A stretch of 49,948 nucleotides of DNA from Dethiobacter sp. (GCA_018335875.1 JAGXRN010000055.1:1-49948), one strand, 5' to 3'. Counted from the stretch's first letter, positions 16,899-25,839 are shown. Notes: generated by a model not told the origin, from the sequence alone. A program made the numbers and translations.

Positions 16899-18230
16899 GT
16901 GTCAAATGATTTTTTGTCTATGGGTATCAGAACTGAACTGAATGAAACCTTAAAACAATTGGGGGTAAAAATTCCCACTCCTGTGCAATTACAGGCAATT
17001 CCTATTTTACTCTCTGGAAAGGATATAGTGGCGCAAGCCCAAACAGGGACAGGGAAGACGTTCGCTTTCTTACTGCCAATACTGGAGAAAGTAAATGTAA
17101 ACAAGCCCCATGTGCAGGCTTTAATAGTTACTCCCACAAGAGAGCTGGCTTTGCAGATTACTACTGAATTAAACAAACTCGCCTTTAAGGTCGGTGCGAA
17201 TGTACTGGCTGCCTACGGTGGTCAGGACGTGGAACGACAGATTAAGAAATTAAAGGGTTCAATTCATATCGTTGTTGGGACACCAGGGCGAATTCTGGAT
17301 CATATCCGGCGAGGGACCCTAAGCCTTGGCGGGGTGAATATGTTGGTTCTCGATGAAGCCGATCAAATGCTGCACATGGGTTTTTTGCCTGATGTTGAGC
17401 AAATAATTATGCGGACATCTCCAAAACGCCAAACCATGCTCTTTTCTGCAACAATACCGGTAAGCATACGTAGTCTGGCAAGGCGTTACATGAAAACACC
17501 TGTAGATATTCACATAGAAAGCAAAAGGATTACATTAGAAGAAATTAAACAAGTGGTTGTAGCTACCACTGATAGGGCAAAGCAAGATACTTTATTTAAG
17601 CTGCTTGATGATCTCAGGCCATACTTAGCACTGATATTCTGCCGGACAAAAAGAAGGACAGCTGCACTTAATAACGCCTTGCTTGAGCACGGGTATTCAT
17701 CTGATGAATTACATGGGGATTTATCCCAAGCCAAAAGAGAGCAGGTTATGAAACGCTTTCGGGAAGCTAAACTACAAATACTTGTGGCTACAGACGTGGC
17801 TGCTAGAGGCTTAGATGTGGAAGGTATTACCCATGTGTTCAATTATGATATCCCTCACGATGTAGAAAGCTACATTCATCGTATTGGCAGGACCGGACGG
17901 GCCGGAGAAAAAGGGTTGGCTATTACTTTAGCAACTCCAATGAATAGCTCAGAGTTACAAGCAATCGAAAAAGGTATTGGCATGACTATTAAAAGACAAG
18001 GGACAATTGCTGATGAAGGTAAAGCTCAACGAACTGGCTCTAATAAATATCGCAGCAAACCATCAGATACTCAAGGGGCAAAACCAGCAAAAGAGCAACG
18101 AAAAACTCAATTCAGTAAGCAAGATAGTAACAAAAAAAGAAAGCAGCATCCTAATACTGATAACCGAAGCAGTAGTAAGACCACTAGAGGCAACCAATTT
18201 CAAAATCGCAAGGGAAGGGCAAGAGCTTAA
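16899..18230 (+). CDS. DEAD-box ATP-dependent RNA helicase
   Basis: A 443-aa RNA helicase of the CshA/DeaD type. Motifs in order are AQTGTGKT (Walker A, about 47), PTRELA, GTPGRILD, DEAD as LDEADQM (about 150), SAT, RGLDV and HRIGRTGR. The C-terminal 80 residues are basic, rich in Lys, Arg, Gln and Ser, as expected for a loose RNA-binding tail. Such proteins unwind structured RNA during ribosome assembly or mRNA decay, especially in the cold. The start is GTG with AGAGG a short distance upstream. It is monocistronic as far as can be seen. The gene is complete, in contrast to the decayed sequence before it. Confidence 0.95.
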   Translation: MSNDFLSMGIRTELNETLKQLGVKIPTPVQLQAIPILLSGKDIVAQAQTGTGKTFAFLLPILEKVNVNKPHVQALIVTPTRELALQITTELNKLAFKVGANVLAAYGGQDVERQIKKLKGSIHIVVGTPGRILDHIRRGTLSLGGVNMLVLDEADQMLHMGFLPDVEQIIMRTSPKRQTMLFSATIPVSIRSLARRYMKTPVDIHIESKRITLEEIKQVVVATTDRAKQDTLFKLLDDLRPYLALIFCRTKRRTAALNNALLEHGYSSDELHGDLSQAKREQVMKRFREAKLQILVATDVAARGLDVEGITHVFNYDIPHDVESYIHRIGRTGRAGEKGLAITLATPMNSSELQAIEKGIGMTIKRQGTIADEGKAQRTGSNKYRSKPSDTQGAKPAKEQRKTQFSKQDSNKKRKQHPNTDNRSSSKTTRGNQFQNRKGRARA

Positions 18231-18277
18231 CAGCTATTTTGGTAAGTAAACCTGCGCACCATTGTCATGTTTTATAA

Positions 18278-18382
18278 GAAGAAAGCAAGTGGTATGTTTT
18301 ACACCTATTCGAACTCACACCAACAAATATGGTAGACGTATCTTTAACCTATGATGAATATTTAGAAAGCATTGCTGTCTAG
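18278..18382 (+). other. Short open remnant between helicase and ywbE-like gene
   Basis: About 34 codons are open without an early start; a later in-frame ATG lies near 18330. The end reads SLTYDEYLESIAV. It looks coding but matches nothing I can name and may be the tail of a lost gene. The rest of 18231-18424 shows nothing else. Confidence 0.3.
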
Positions 18383-18424
18383 AGAATAGATGCCTTCAGG
18401 TGAGTCAGGGTCGGGGGATGGAAT

Positions 18425-18544
18425 ATGACTGGAAATAGCCGTGAAACTCTAAAACCAGGTATCCGGGTTATGATTGTCCAAAAACAAGATCAGCGTACCG
18501 GAAAGTTGACGGAGGGAGTAGTTGAATCCCTTCTTACAAATTAA
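18425..18544 (+). CDS. ywbE: YwbE-like protein, C-terminally shortened
   Basis: A 39-codon gene too short for most ORF callers. It reads MTGNSRETLKPGIRVMIV followed by KQDQRTGKLTEGVV and LLTN, closely matching the N-terminal two thirds of the YwbE family (about 60-65 aa, function unknown). The usual continuation after LTN is missing. The stop codon is the first part of the left arm of a strong terminator. Either the gene is truncated, or this is a naturally short form. GGGGATGG lies 5' of the ATG. Confidence 0.65.
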   Translation: MTGNSRETLKPGIRVMIVQKQDQRTGKLTEGVVESLLTN

Positions 18545-18581
18545 AAGTCCACTCCCTAAATTGCTGGGGGAGTGGACTTTT
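18543..18581. terminator. Bidirectional intrinsic terminator
   Basis: AAAAGTCCACTCCC and GGGAGTGGACTTTT form a perfect 14-bp stem with an 11-base loop. A-runs and T-runs flank both sides, so it can serve the + strand ywbE-like gene and the - strand DUF302 gene. Confidence 0.9.
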
Positions 18582-18593
18582 CCCCGGGACAAC

Positions 18594-19145
18594 CTACTTA
18601 ATAAGATTCTCTACCATTGCTGCTGTATCTATTGCAACCGCCTCCATTACTTCAGCAACTACTCCTCCGAAAGGAGCAGCCATTTCACCTGCATTCAGCT
18701 GTGCAATATAGGTTTTGCCATCACTTTTTTCATAAATTGAAATGGTGCAAGGCATTAAGGGAGATACCATACGCTCGTGATCAAGTTCTAAAATTGCAGC
18801 TGAGTATTTGCCTGAGCACAGTGCAAAGATCTTAATATCGAGTATATCAAAGCCCTTCTGAGCCAAAATCTCTTTATAATCATAAACTCCGACTACGGAC
18901 CAGCCGGCTGCCGCAACATTTTGTTCAAACAACTCCACTGTTTCAGCAAAACCATACTTGCTTTCATTTTCCAGGATCATTTGCATTTGAGGCTGTTCAG
19001 TTTGATCATTCACTCCAAACGGGTTACTGTTACCTCTACCCGGAAAGACAGCTGGAGAACCAAAAGCAGAAGATAAAACCAAGCCAAAAACCAATGTCAC
19101 TGCCAACAATGTGCTAGTCCCAAAAACTTTCCAATTCTTTTTCAT
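18594..19145 (-). CDS. Exported DUF302 domain protein
   Basis: A 183-aa protein with an N-terminal signal: basic KKNWK, then a hydrophobic stretch to about residue 28. A polar linker and a DUF302 domain (about 55-180) follow. Typical marks are the SPLMPCTISIYEK segment and AAPFGGVV. DUF302 proteins are thought to bind small ligands or metal, but their function is unknown. AGGAGAG precedes ATG. The gene lies directly downstream of a Crp/Fnr-family regulator on the same strand. A palindrome between them may be that regulator's site, which would link this exported protein to a redox or stress response. Confidence 0.85.
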   Translation of the reverse strand: MKKNWKVFGTSTLLAVTLVFGLVLSSAFGSPAVFPGRGNSNPFGVNDQTEQPQMQMILENESKYGFAETVELFEQNVAAAGWSVVGVYDYKEILAQKGFDILDIKIFALCSGKYSAAILELDHERMVSPLMPCTISIYEKSDGKTYIAQLNAGEMAAPFGGVVAEVMEAVAIDTAAMVENLIK

Positions 19146-19230
19146 TATGTTCTCTCCTTTGTTTTTTTAAACTTTTGTGTGCTCCGGAGCTACACTGTAA
19201 TTAGATAATACAACATCAGAGAGGTTAGTA

Positions 19231-19247
19231 CTGTGACTTAGTCACAG
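19231..19247. promoter_or_regulatory. Palindrome, candidate Crp/Fnr-type operator
   Basis: CTGTGACTTAGTCACAG is a perfect 7-bp dyad with a 3-base centre. It contains TGTGA and TCACA half-sites like those bound by Crp/Fnr proteins, with a spacer of 5 rather than the classical 6. It overlaps the stop codon of the regulator gene and lies 86 bases upstream of the DUF302 start, so it may control that gene. No T-run follows, so it is not a terminator. Confidence 0.55.
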
Positions 19248-19930
19248 GAACAGATATTTTTTAAAGAATCCAGGGATAATATCTGGACTTGAGCTCGGGA
19301 AAGCCCGACAATTCCTGCGTCCTCTAAGTTTTTCAGCGTTCGGCTGATAACCTCACGGGATGAGCCTATTTCTAAAGCTATCTCCTCATGAGTAATCTTA
19401 AGCGTATGGCTTGAGCGTTGGTTTGCCATCATCAACAGAAACTTGGCCAGACGTTGTTTGATACCGGTGAAAGTAATGTTCTCTAATACTACTATCACGT
19501 CTTTGAGCCTGTTTAAAGAGCTTGTAAAAATAAAGCTCTGGAGTTGCGGATTTTCTGTTAAGATATCTTTGAAAATCATGGCCGGCAAAGCTATCACTTC
19601 TGTTTTTTTCTCCACTTGAGCAATAGCCGGAAAGTCTATGTCAGTCATGATGCTATAGGCTGTCATCAGGCAGAAGTCGCCCTTGTAAATCCGGTATAAA
19701 ATAACTTCTCTGCCCTCTTCTGAAATCCTGGAGATCCGAACCGAGCCTTCTAAGATGAAAAAGATATTGTTGCCGCTAAATCCATCTTCCAGAAGAATGC
19801 TTCCCGCTGAATAGTGGCGACTAAACATATTAGTGATAAATAATTGTTCTTGATCAGTGTTAAAATATTCCATGAAGGGGTAAAGTGATTTCATCTTATT
19901 ATAAATAAGCCTCTTATCCAAAAACTTCAC
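19238..19930 (-). CDS. Crp/Fnr-family transcriptional regulator
   Basis: A 230-aa regulator. The cyclic nucleotide-binding-like beta-barrel covers about 20-140 (SILLEDGFSGNNIFFILEG, with the usual Gly positions). A long dimer helix and a winged helix-turn-helix follow, with recognition helix GSSREVISRTLKNLE near 190-205. The clustered N-terminal Cys of Fnr are absent, so direct oxygen sensing through a 4Fe-4S cluster is unlikely. The start used is GTG; ATG 37 bases further in, before KSLYPFME, is a reasonable alternative. A TATAAT-like box lies just upstream. The likely target is the neighbouring DUF302 gene. Confidence 0.9.
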   Translation of the reverse strand: MKFLDKRLIYNKMKSLYPFMEYFNTDQEQLFITNMFSRHYSAGSILLEDGFSGNNIFFILEGSVRISRISEEGREVILYRIYKGDFCLMTAYSIMTDIDFPAIAQVEKKTEVIALPAMIFKDILTENPQLQSFIFTSSLNRLKDVIVVLENITFTGIKQRLAKFLLMMANQRSSHTLKITHEEIALEIGSSREVISRTLKNLEDAGIVGLSRAQVQILSLDSLKNICSCD

Positions 19931-19984
19931 TTCTCTTTCCCATTATAGTCTCTTTGGCAAATCGTCGGCAAAAAGGCTTTTTAA

Positions 19985-20428
19985 TTCGAAGTACAACTTG
20001 GTAAGGTAGGCCGGTTTTGCATTAAAAACAGATGGTCGATAAGCAACAGTAAATCCTGGATAGAAACTGGTGATTTAGGTTATCAAGATGATAACGGGTA
20101 TTATTTTTTGTGTGGTAGAGCGGATGATATGGTTGTTTCAGCTGGTGAGAATGTTTATCCGATTGAGATTGAGCAGGTATTAATAAATCACCCTCAGATA
20201 GCAGATGTGGCAGTTATAGGTGTCTGTGATGAAGCTTTTGGACATAGGTTGAAAGCATTTGTACTCCCGGTTAAAAATGCTGATATTACAAAAGAAGAAC
20301 TTTTTGTATGGCTGCGCCCCAGGGTCGCAAGATTCCAGCTGCCAAAAGATATAACTTTTGTTGACAATATGCCATACACGCCTTTGGGGAAACTTGATAA
20401 AAAGCAACTTAAAGAGTCGCTACGATAA
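19985..20428 (+). pseudogene. AMP-forming acyl-CoA ligase, C-terminal remnant
   Basis: The frame is open from 19985 and reads GKVGRFCIKNRWS, IETGDLGYQDDNG, CGRADDMVVSAGENVYP and ends PYTPLGKLDKKQLKESL. These are the hinge (GDLG), the A8-region and the catalytic Lys region (GKLDK) of the ANL adenylate-forming superfamily. The large N-terminal ATP-binding domain (about 400 residues) is missing and there is no good start, so this is a 5'-truncated remnant. Upstream lies the divergent Crp/Fnr gene, which suggests a deletion or rearrangement junction near 19980. Confidence 0.85.
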
Positions 20429-20444
20429 CTATTTGAGAAGGACT

Positions 20445-21557
20445 TTACACTAATTTTCCTCTACAAAGAATAGGGACCTCATGCAGTACCTCTCCGCGGG
20501 AAACCAAATACGCCTTGTTATACAAATTACACACCGGGCATATATGATTTGGTATTATCTCAATTTTATCGCCAATCTCCACCTGACTCGCAAAATCTTT
20601 ATTATAAATCAGCCCATGTTCGTCATATACGCTACTCAACCTGATACCGTCAGAATTTTTAATTACCCCGTTTCCCGGAGCATAACAGATTCCTTCGCCA
20701 CGGCTTTGGGCGGTTAAGGCTTTGGCGCCGGCATCAACAACAACCCTTTCATCTGTGGGTTTGCTTATCACTGTTACGATAACAGTGGCGGCACATCTGG
20801 CAAAGCTGTTTATTGCATTTCCCTGTGCTGCATCCATTAATATATATGTACCAGGCCGTATTTCAGTTATTCCATCGATGATTTCACAGTTCATCAGTGA
20901 TGGTGTGGCCCCTATACTGACAGTGTCAATGTTTATCCCGAGCTCTCTTATGAGATTAGCTGCCCTTAGAGTTTTTTTCTGCGCTTCTGTGGAAACCCTG
21001 ATACATTCTTCTGTGTCCTTTGCCCTATAGGAGTGGCCTTCATGTGAGAATACCCCTTTTAAAGTCACACTTCTTTTTTCATCTATGTATTGGGCGAGGC
21101 TTATCAACTGTTCATCGGTAATGACACCAGTTCGATTTTCTCCAACCTCTACCTCTATCAACACTTCTATAGGTTTTTCTTCACTCCCAAATACTTCTTC
21201 CAGCTGATCTACCTGATACTGATTATCTACACCCAGTTTTACATCGATTTTCCTGTTTAGATCCCTGATTCTCCTTAACTTACTGATACCAACAATTTCA
21301 TTGGCAATAAAAATATCATCCAACCCATTTTCAGCCATCATCTCAGCTTCACTGACCTTAGCTACAGTTATGCCCCTTGCTCCTTCTCTTACCTGCAGTT
21401 TCGCAAGTTCAGGCATCTTATGGGTTTTGGTATGGGGCCTCAGGCCGACATGAAACTGATTTGCTTTTTTCTGCATGTCCTGTAGGTTTTTTAACATGAT
21501 ATCATAGTCAATTAGCAATGCGGGTGTATCGATATAGGAATAAGGTGATTGATACAT
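20445..21557 (-). CDS. D-threonine aldolase / D-hydroxyaspartate dehydratase-like PLP enzyme
   Basis: A 370-aa fold-type III PLP enzyme of the alanine racemase-like group. The RPHTKTHK motif holds the PLP lysine (about Lys44). The C-terminal PNHICPVCNLY supplies the His and Cys metal ligands that are diagnostic of the D-threonine aldolase / DSD1 branch. Members cleave D-threonine to glycine and acetaldehyde, or dehydrate D-serine or D-threo-3-hydroxyaspartate. The exact substrate cannot be read. It follows the two fumarase-like subunits on the same strand, about 100 bases after the second. A hydroxyaspartate-to-oxaloacetate route feeding the C4-acid pool would therefore fit, as an inference. 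Confidence 0.85.
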   Translation of the reverse strand: MYQSPYSYIDTPALLIDYDIMLKNLQDMQKKANQFHVGLRPHTKTHKMPELAKLQVREGARGITVAKVSEAEMMAENGLDDIFIANEIVGISKLRRIRDLNRKIDVKLGVDNQYQVDQLEEVFGSEEKPIEVLIEVEVGENRTGVITDEQLISLAQYIDEKRSVTLKGVFSHEGHSYRAKDTEECIRVSTEAQKKTLRAANLIRELGINIDTVSIGATPSLMNCEIIDGITEIRPGTYILMDAAQGNAINSFARCAATVIVTVISKPTDERVVVDAGAKALTAQSRGEGICYAPGNGVIKNSDGIRLSSVYDEHGLIYNKDFASQVEIGDKIEIIPNHICPVCNLYNKAYLVSRGEVLHEVPILCRGKLV

Positions 21558-21607
21558 TTTACCATCCTCTCTTTCACTGAATTGTTATATTTATCTCCAA
21601 TAGAAAT

Positions 21608-21644
21608 GCCCCTGAGTAGTATTAAAAAAACTGAATTCAGGGGC
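21608..21644. repeat. Stem-loop between fumarase and PLP-enzyme genes
   Basis: GCCCCTGA and TCAGGGGC form an 8-bp perfect stem around a 21-base loop that holds a T-run on the - strand. Without a T-run after the stem it is not a clear terminator. It may stabilise or attenuate the transcript between the genes. Confidence 0.45.
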
Positions 21645-21657
21645 GTTATCTGTGTGG

Positions 21658-22263
21658 CTACTTTATAAAACGGACATGTTTGGATATTTCTTCAACAATA
21701 CGGTCCTTACGTTCATTAAATATTTTTTTGTTGTTCTCAAAAAGGTTATTGCCTTCTGTATCGATTGAGACAATCAAAGGGCCAAATTCTTTAACCCTGG
21801 AAATCCACAATGATTCCGGCATGCCGAGCTCGGTCCACTCGACGCCCTCTATCTCCTCAACCTCGGTGGCAGCCAGCACTGCACACCCTCCAGGAAACAC
21901 ACAGTGAAGCGCTTTTTGTTCTTTACAAGCTTGGGCTGTTTTAGCTCCCATACCGCCTTTGCCAACGACTAACTTAACGCCTGTTTGTTCAATAAATTCC
22001 TTTTCGAACTTTTCCATCCTCATACTGGTGGTAGGGCCAATGGAGATCATGGTATACTTATCTCCATCTTTTTTTACAATTGGGCCGGCATGAAAAATAG
22101 CAAGCCCCCTGAGGTCTATGGGTAACTCCATGCCCCGCTCTATAAGCCTGCGGTGGGCCACATCACGGCAGGTGATAATATGGCCATCTAAATAGATGAC
22201 ATCACCAATCCTGATGTCTGCAATATCTTCATTTTTTATAGGAGTTTTCAGGATTTTCTTCAT
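21658..22263 (-). CDS. Class I fumarate hydratase (or tartrate dehydratase), beta subunit
   Basis: A 201-aa protein matching the C-terminal catalytic part of iron-sulfur hydro-lyases (Fe-S type beta). It includes the [20 protein letters not shown] start region, a GPTTSMRME substrate loop and VVGKGGMG. With the alpha subunit it hydrates fumarate to malate, or dehydrates tartrate, in the cytosol. Its start overlaps the alpha stop by 4 bases (ATGA), so the two are translationally coupled. The two-subunit form is usual in anaerobes and archaea. Fumarase is preferred because this is the common clostridial enzyme; tartrate dehydratase cannot be excluded. Confidence 0.9.
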   Translation of the reverse strand: MKKILKTPIKNEDIADIRIGDVIYLDGHIITCRDVAHRRLIERGMELPIDLRGLAIFHAGPIVKKDGDKYTMISIGPTTSMRMEKFEKEFIEQTGVKLVVGKGGMGAKTAQACKEQKALHCVFPGGCAVLAATEVEEIEGVEWTELGMPESLWISRVKEFGPLIVSIDTEGNNLFENNKKIFNERKDRIVEEISKHVRFIK

Positions 22264-23159
22264 AGTGTTATCCCCTTGTGTGAAATAATTTCATATGACA
22301 TGTCGCCTTTTATACGAATAGTGCCTCTCCTGTGGGCCCAGCACCCCACATTAATTGCCACAGAGATTGTAGAAGGATGCCTTGCCGCGGACTCAATGTG
22401 AACTCCCATCACGCTAAAATTTCCTGAGAGTCCCTGAGGCCCGAGGCCTAATTCATTAAGGCCTTTCTCAAGTACCCTTTCCACTTCAGCGCCCTTAGGA
22501 TTTGGGTGGGATGTGCCGATTGGCCGCAGAATTGCTTTTTTAGATAGAAGTGCCGCGTTTTCCACTGAACCTGCAATACCAACGCCGACCAGAAGAGGAG
22601 GACAGGCGTTAATCCCCCAATCTACCATTGTATCAAATACATACTTTACAACACCTTCATACCCTGCTGATGGCATAAGTGTTATGGCTCTTCCCGGAAG
22701 GCTGCAGCCGCCTCCTGCCATATACACTTCAACTTCAATCCCGTCACTGTCATCAACGATTTCCCAGTGAATAAAAGGAGCTCTTTCACCTGTATTGTTT
22801 CCTGTATTTACCTCATCAAATATCTGCACAGCATTATGCCGCAACGGTGAGTCAATTGTTGCAATTTTTACTGCTTCAACCAGGACATCCTTTAACTGTG
22901 CCAGATAAGGGAAGTTTGAACCTGCCTTTAGAAAATAGTTAATTACTCCTGTATCCTGACAGGCAGGACGGTCAAGTTTAATGGCCTGCTCCAGGTTCTC
23001 AAACATTGAGTTATAAACCACTTTGGAAAGATAGTTTTCTTCCTTATCCCTCAGCTCTTTAAGCTTATCCGTCACATCGTCGGGAAGGCGTTTACCGATT
23101 ACAGAGGTGAATTTTGACAAAATATCTGTGAGTGCCTGTATCTGCTCATTATTAATCAC
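22260..23159 (-). CDS. Class I fumarate hydratase (or tartrate dehydratase), alpha subunit
   Basis: A 299-aa protein carrying the [4Fe-4S]-binding half of the class I enzyme. Three cysteines are in the expected places: RPACQDTGV (about 77), [10 protein letters not shown] (about 185) and [11 protein letters not shown] (about 275). The cluster is oxygen-labile, which suits an anaerobe. AAAGGGGAT lies in front of the ATG. It is the first gene of a probable operon with the beta subunit and the PLP enzyme, behind a clear promoter at 23210-23238. Confidence 0.92.
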   Translation of the reverse strand: MINNEQIQALTDILSKFTSVIGKRLPDDVTDKLKELRDKEENYLSKVVYNSMFENLEQAIKLDRPACQDTGVINYFLKAGSNFPYLAQLKDVLVEAVKIATIDSPLRHNAVQIFDEVNTGNNTGERAPFIHWEIVDDSDGIEVEVYMAGGGCSLPGRAITLMPSAGYEGVVKYVFDTMVDWGINACPPLLVGVGIAGSVENAALLSKKAILRPIGTSHPNPKGAEVERVLEKGLNELGLGPQGLSGNFSVMGVHIESAARHPSTISVAINVGCWAHRRGTIRIKGDMSYEIISHKGITL

Positions 23160-23209
23160 TGTTAAATCCCCTTTTTTGCATAAGATATTGGTACACTAAC
23201 CCATTTTCT

Positions 23210-23238
23210 ACAATAATGTAAGCCATCTTGAATGTCAA
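23210..23238 (-). promoter_or_regulatory. Promoter of the fumarase operon
   Basis: On the - strand TTGACA and TATTGT are separated by 17 bases, about 50 bases upstream of the alpha-subunit start. This is a good housekeeping-type promoter. Confidence 0.65.
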
Positions 23239-23328
23239 TAACAATAAGTGGAATGCTTTTGAGAGAATACATATAAGAGATCATGGAGCTAATTTATAGT
23301 CATTAAAGCTGTTCTGAAAATTTATAAG

Positions 23329-23356
23329 TTGACAAAGAACAGGCAGTTGCTATGCT
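23329..23356 (+). promoter_or_regulatory. Promoter of the Smr-domain gene
   Basis: TTGACA and TATGCT are separated by 16 bases, followed by GGGAGG at 23385-23390. It lies divergent to the fumarase promoter. Confidence 0.5.
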
Positions 23357-23434
23357 ATTAGTAAGAATGCAGTCAAGCGGTTCAGGGAGGTGCAATTTTA
23401 AATTTACAATCAAAGAAAAGTAGCGGAAGTCAAT

Positions 23435-23749
23435 TTGGAATACAACAGGCCTACAGTAGAAGATGCGGTCAGGAGCATGAAGAATTCATTAACAACATTA
23501 AAAGGGCAGGGCTATAAAGCAGTTATCCTTATACACGGCTATGGTTCTTCCGGCAGTGGCGGCGCCATAAAGCCCGCAGTAAAGAGGTGCCTTGGCGAGC
23601 CTGGTATGAGGGGCATAGTAAGAACCTTTGTTGGTGGGGAACAATGGCTTGACAGGAAGCAAGAAATGTTGGGCATATGCAAGTCGTTGGAAAGTTATCA
23701 GCAAAGGATTTCAGGTAATGACGGGGTTACTGTTGTTATACTGAGGTGA
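23435..23749 (+). CDS. Small stand-alone Smr-domain protein
   Basis: A 104-aa protein with the Smr fold. VNLEYNRPTVEDA begins it and the loop HGYGSSGSGGAIK is the conserved HGxG motif. Smr domains, also found at the C-terminus of MutS2, nick or bind branched DNA or RNA. The TTG start at 23435 has only a weak ribosome binding site. The frame is open back to 23402, where an ATT lies about 11 bases after a strong GGGAGG, so the true start may be that rare codon and add 11 residues. The gene is monocistronic with its own promoter. Confidence 0.8.
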   Translation: MEYNRPTVEDAVRSMKNSLTTLKGQGYKAVILIHGYGSSGSGGAIKPAVKRCLGEPGMRGIVRTFVGGEQWLDRKQEMLGICKSLESYQQRISGNDGVTVVILR

Positions 23750-23794
23750 TTAATCACTGGTAAACAGCTCAAGTCAAACAATGCTAACTAAAAC

Positions 23795-23829
23795 AAACAA
23801 CCCGCACGCTCACCGGCTGCGGGTTGTTT
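23795..23829 (-). terminator. Terminator of glnS
   Basis: AAACAACCCGCA and TGCGGGTTGTTT form a 12-bp stem with an 11-base loop. On the - strand it is followed by TGTTTTAG, and it lies 20 bases past the glnS stop. The convergent Smr gene may also use it. Confidence 0.85.
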
Positions 23830-23849
23830 ATAAAATGAGTTTAGTCAAT

Positions 23850-25547
23850 TCACTTGCTGATTTTGGCCCAGGAGTCCCTGAGGCCGACGATACGGTTGTA
23901 GATGATCATACCTTCTTTGGCCTCTTGCGGGTCCAGGTAGAAATAGCCCTTGCGCATAAACTGGAAACGGCTGCCAGGGCGCGCGGCGGCAATGGCCGGC
24001 TCTACCGGAATATCAGTGAGGGTTAGTAAGGAGTCAGGGTTGAGGTTGATGGTGAAGTCGCCGTCTTCCTCGGCCTCGGGGTTTTCCTTGGTGAACAGTG
24101 TATCGTAGAGGCGAACTGTAATCACGGCAGCGTGTTTGGCTGATACCCAGTGTATTACGCCTTTGATCTTTTTACCGCTGGTGTCTTCGCCGCTTTTAGT
24201 CTTGGCGTCATAGGTGCAGCGCAGTTCAGTGACATTTCCATCTTCGTCCTTAATGACTTCTTCACACAGAATCACATAGGCGCCTTTCAGTCTGACTTCC
24301 TGGCCGTGTGCGAGCCGGTGGAACTTCTTTGGCGGGTCTTCCATAAAGTCTTCCCGCTCAATAAAAATTTCGCGCCCAAAAGGAACCTGCCGTGTGTCGG
24401 CGCCCTCGTCGCCGGGCATATTCTCCAACTCCAACAGTTCGGTCTTGTCCGTGGGCCAGTTGGTGATTACCACTTTCAGAGGCTCCAGCACTGCCATCAT
24501 ACGCGGTGCTTTTTTCTCCAGGTCCTCGCGGATGCAGTACTCAAGCATCGCCAAATCCACTGTGCTGTCTGAGCGGGCAACTCCGACACGGTCTAAAAAG
24601 TCTGCGATGGCCGCGGGAGTTACGCCACGCCGTCGCAGGCCGGCGATGGTGGGCATTCTTGGGTCGTCCCAGCCCTGAACATGCCCTTCTTCAACCAGGC
24701 GTCGCAGCTTGCGCTTGCTCATAACTGTGTAAGAGAGGTTTAAACGCGCAAATTCTGTCTGCCGCGAGCGGCATTTAATAACTTCCGGCATCAGCTCCAG
24801 GGCATTATCCACCACCCAGTCATACAGCGGCCGGTGGTCGCTATATTCAATGGAGCACAGTGAATGGGTAATTCCCTCCAGGGCGTCGGTAAAGGGGTGG
24901 TCAAAATCATACATCGGGTAAATACACCACTTATCCCCGGTCCTGTGGTGTTGGGCGTGGAGTATCCGGTAAAGTACGGGATCGCGCATATTCAGGTTGC
25001 CTGAGGACATATCAATCTTTGCCCGGAGAACCCGGTCTCCGTTTTGAAATTCTCCTTTTCTCATCCTCTTAAAAAGGTCAAGGTTTTCTTCCACTGAACG
25101 ATTGCGGTAGGGGCTTTCCTTGCCGGGCACTGTAAGCGTTCCCCTGTATTCGCGAATCTGTTCCGGATTCAGGTCACAAACATAAGCCCGGCCGGCTTTT
25201 ATCAAATGCTGTGCAAACTCATACTTGGACTCGAAAGAATCTGATGTAAAGAAGAGGCGGTCTTCCCAATCTGCACCCAGCCAGCGGATGTCTTCAATAA
25301 TAGAATCGACAAATTCCTGTTCTTCCTTGACAGGATTTGTATCATCGAAGCGCAGGTTGAACTTGCCATTAAAGTTCTTGGCAATGGTGTAATTAAGAAG
25401 GATAGCCTTGGCATGTCCAATGTGCAGGTAGCCGTTTGGTTCAGGTGGAAACCGGGTATGGACCAGGCCGTTGTTTTTTCCTTCCTCAAGATCTTTGGTG
25501 ATTAAGTTGAAAATAAAATTGGATCTAACTTCAGACTCATTGTTCAT
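23850..25547 (-). CDS. glnS: Glutamine--tRNA ligase
   Basis: A 565-aa class I aminoacyl-tRNA synthetase. [14 protein letters not shown] holds the HIGH motif, and VMSKRKL is the KMSKS equivalent. The C-terminal anticodon-binding beta-barrels are present ([10 protein letters not shown] region), and the length is near that of the E. coli enzyme. It charges tRNA-Gln directly. Many Gram-positive bacteria lack this enzyme and use misacylation plus GatCAB instead, so its presence suggests transfer or a dual route. It has its own promoter and terminator. Confidence 0.97.
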   Translation of the reverse strand: MNNESEVRSNFIFNLITKDLEEGKNNGLVHTRFPPEPNGYLHIGHAKAILLNYTIAKNFNGKFNLRFDDTNPVKEEQEFVDSIIEDIRWLGADWEDRLFFTSDSFESKYEFAQHLIKAGRAYVCDLNPEQIREYRGTLTVPGKESPYRNRSVEENLDLFKRMRKGEFQNGDRVLRAKIDMSSGNLNMRDPVLYRILHAQHHRTGDKWCIYPMYDFDHPFTDALEGITHSLCSIEYSDHRPLYDWVVDNALELMPEVIKCRSRQTEFARLNLSYTVMSKRKLRRLVEEGHVQGWDDPRMPTIAGLRRRGVTPAAIADFLDRVGVARSDSTVDLAMLEYCIREDLEKKAPRMMAVLEPLKVVITNWPTDKTELLELENMPGDEGADTRQVPFGREIFIEREDFMEDPPKKFHRLAHGQEVRLKGAYVILCEEVIKDEDGNVTELRCTYDAKTKSGEDTSGKKIKGVIHWVSAKHAAVITVRLYDTLFTKENPEAEEDGDFTINLNPDSLLTLTDIPVEPAIAAARPGSRFQFMRKGYFYLDPQEAKEGMIIYNRIVGLRDSWAKISK

Positions 25548-25618
25548 GTCCTAACTCCCCTTTATATGCTGCAGCCTACCTACCGGCGCTGCTTGTGTAC
25601 AGATTCGATGTCTACTCT

Positions 25619-25647
25619 ATTATAGCAGACAAGCCAGGTGGAAACAA
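25619..25647 (-). promoter_or_regulatory. Promoter of glnS
   Basis: On the - strand TTGTTT and TATAAT are separated by 17 bases, about 70 bases upstream of the glnS start. Confidence 0.6.
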
Positions 25648-25747
25648 ATCCCTGAACTGCTACTTTTCATAATGTTTGTATGGACCTCGGTGTTAGTATA
25701 AGAAGCGTTCTTTTCCCCATCTTTTTAGATACTTTTTTTTTCTTGAG

Positions 25748-25801
25748 TTGACAAACAGACGTGCGACATATTAATATTAATATATTACATATAATATATT
25801 A
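25748..25801 (+). promoter_or_regulatory. Promoter overlapped by AT-rich operator candidate
   Basis: TTGACA at 25748-25753 is followed after 17-18 bases by an AT-only block with several possible -10 boxes. The block contains two direct copies of AATATATTA separated by CATAT. PadR-family repressors bind AT-rich dyads of this kind, and a padR gene lies second in the transcript. Autoregulation is therefore likely, as an inference. Confidence 0.55.
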
Positions 25802-25839
25802 CCACTGTAGATTTGTTGTATATAAAGGGAATAGAAAGG

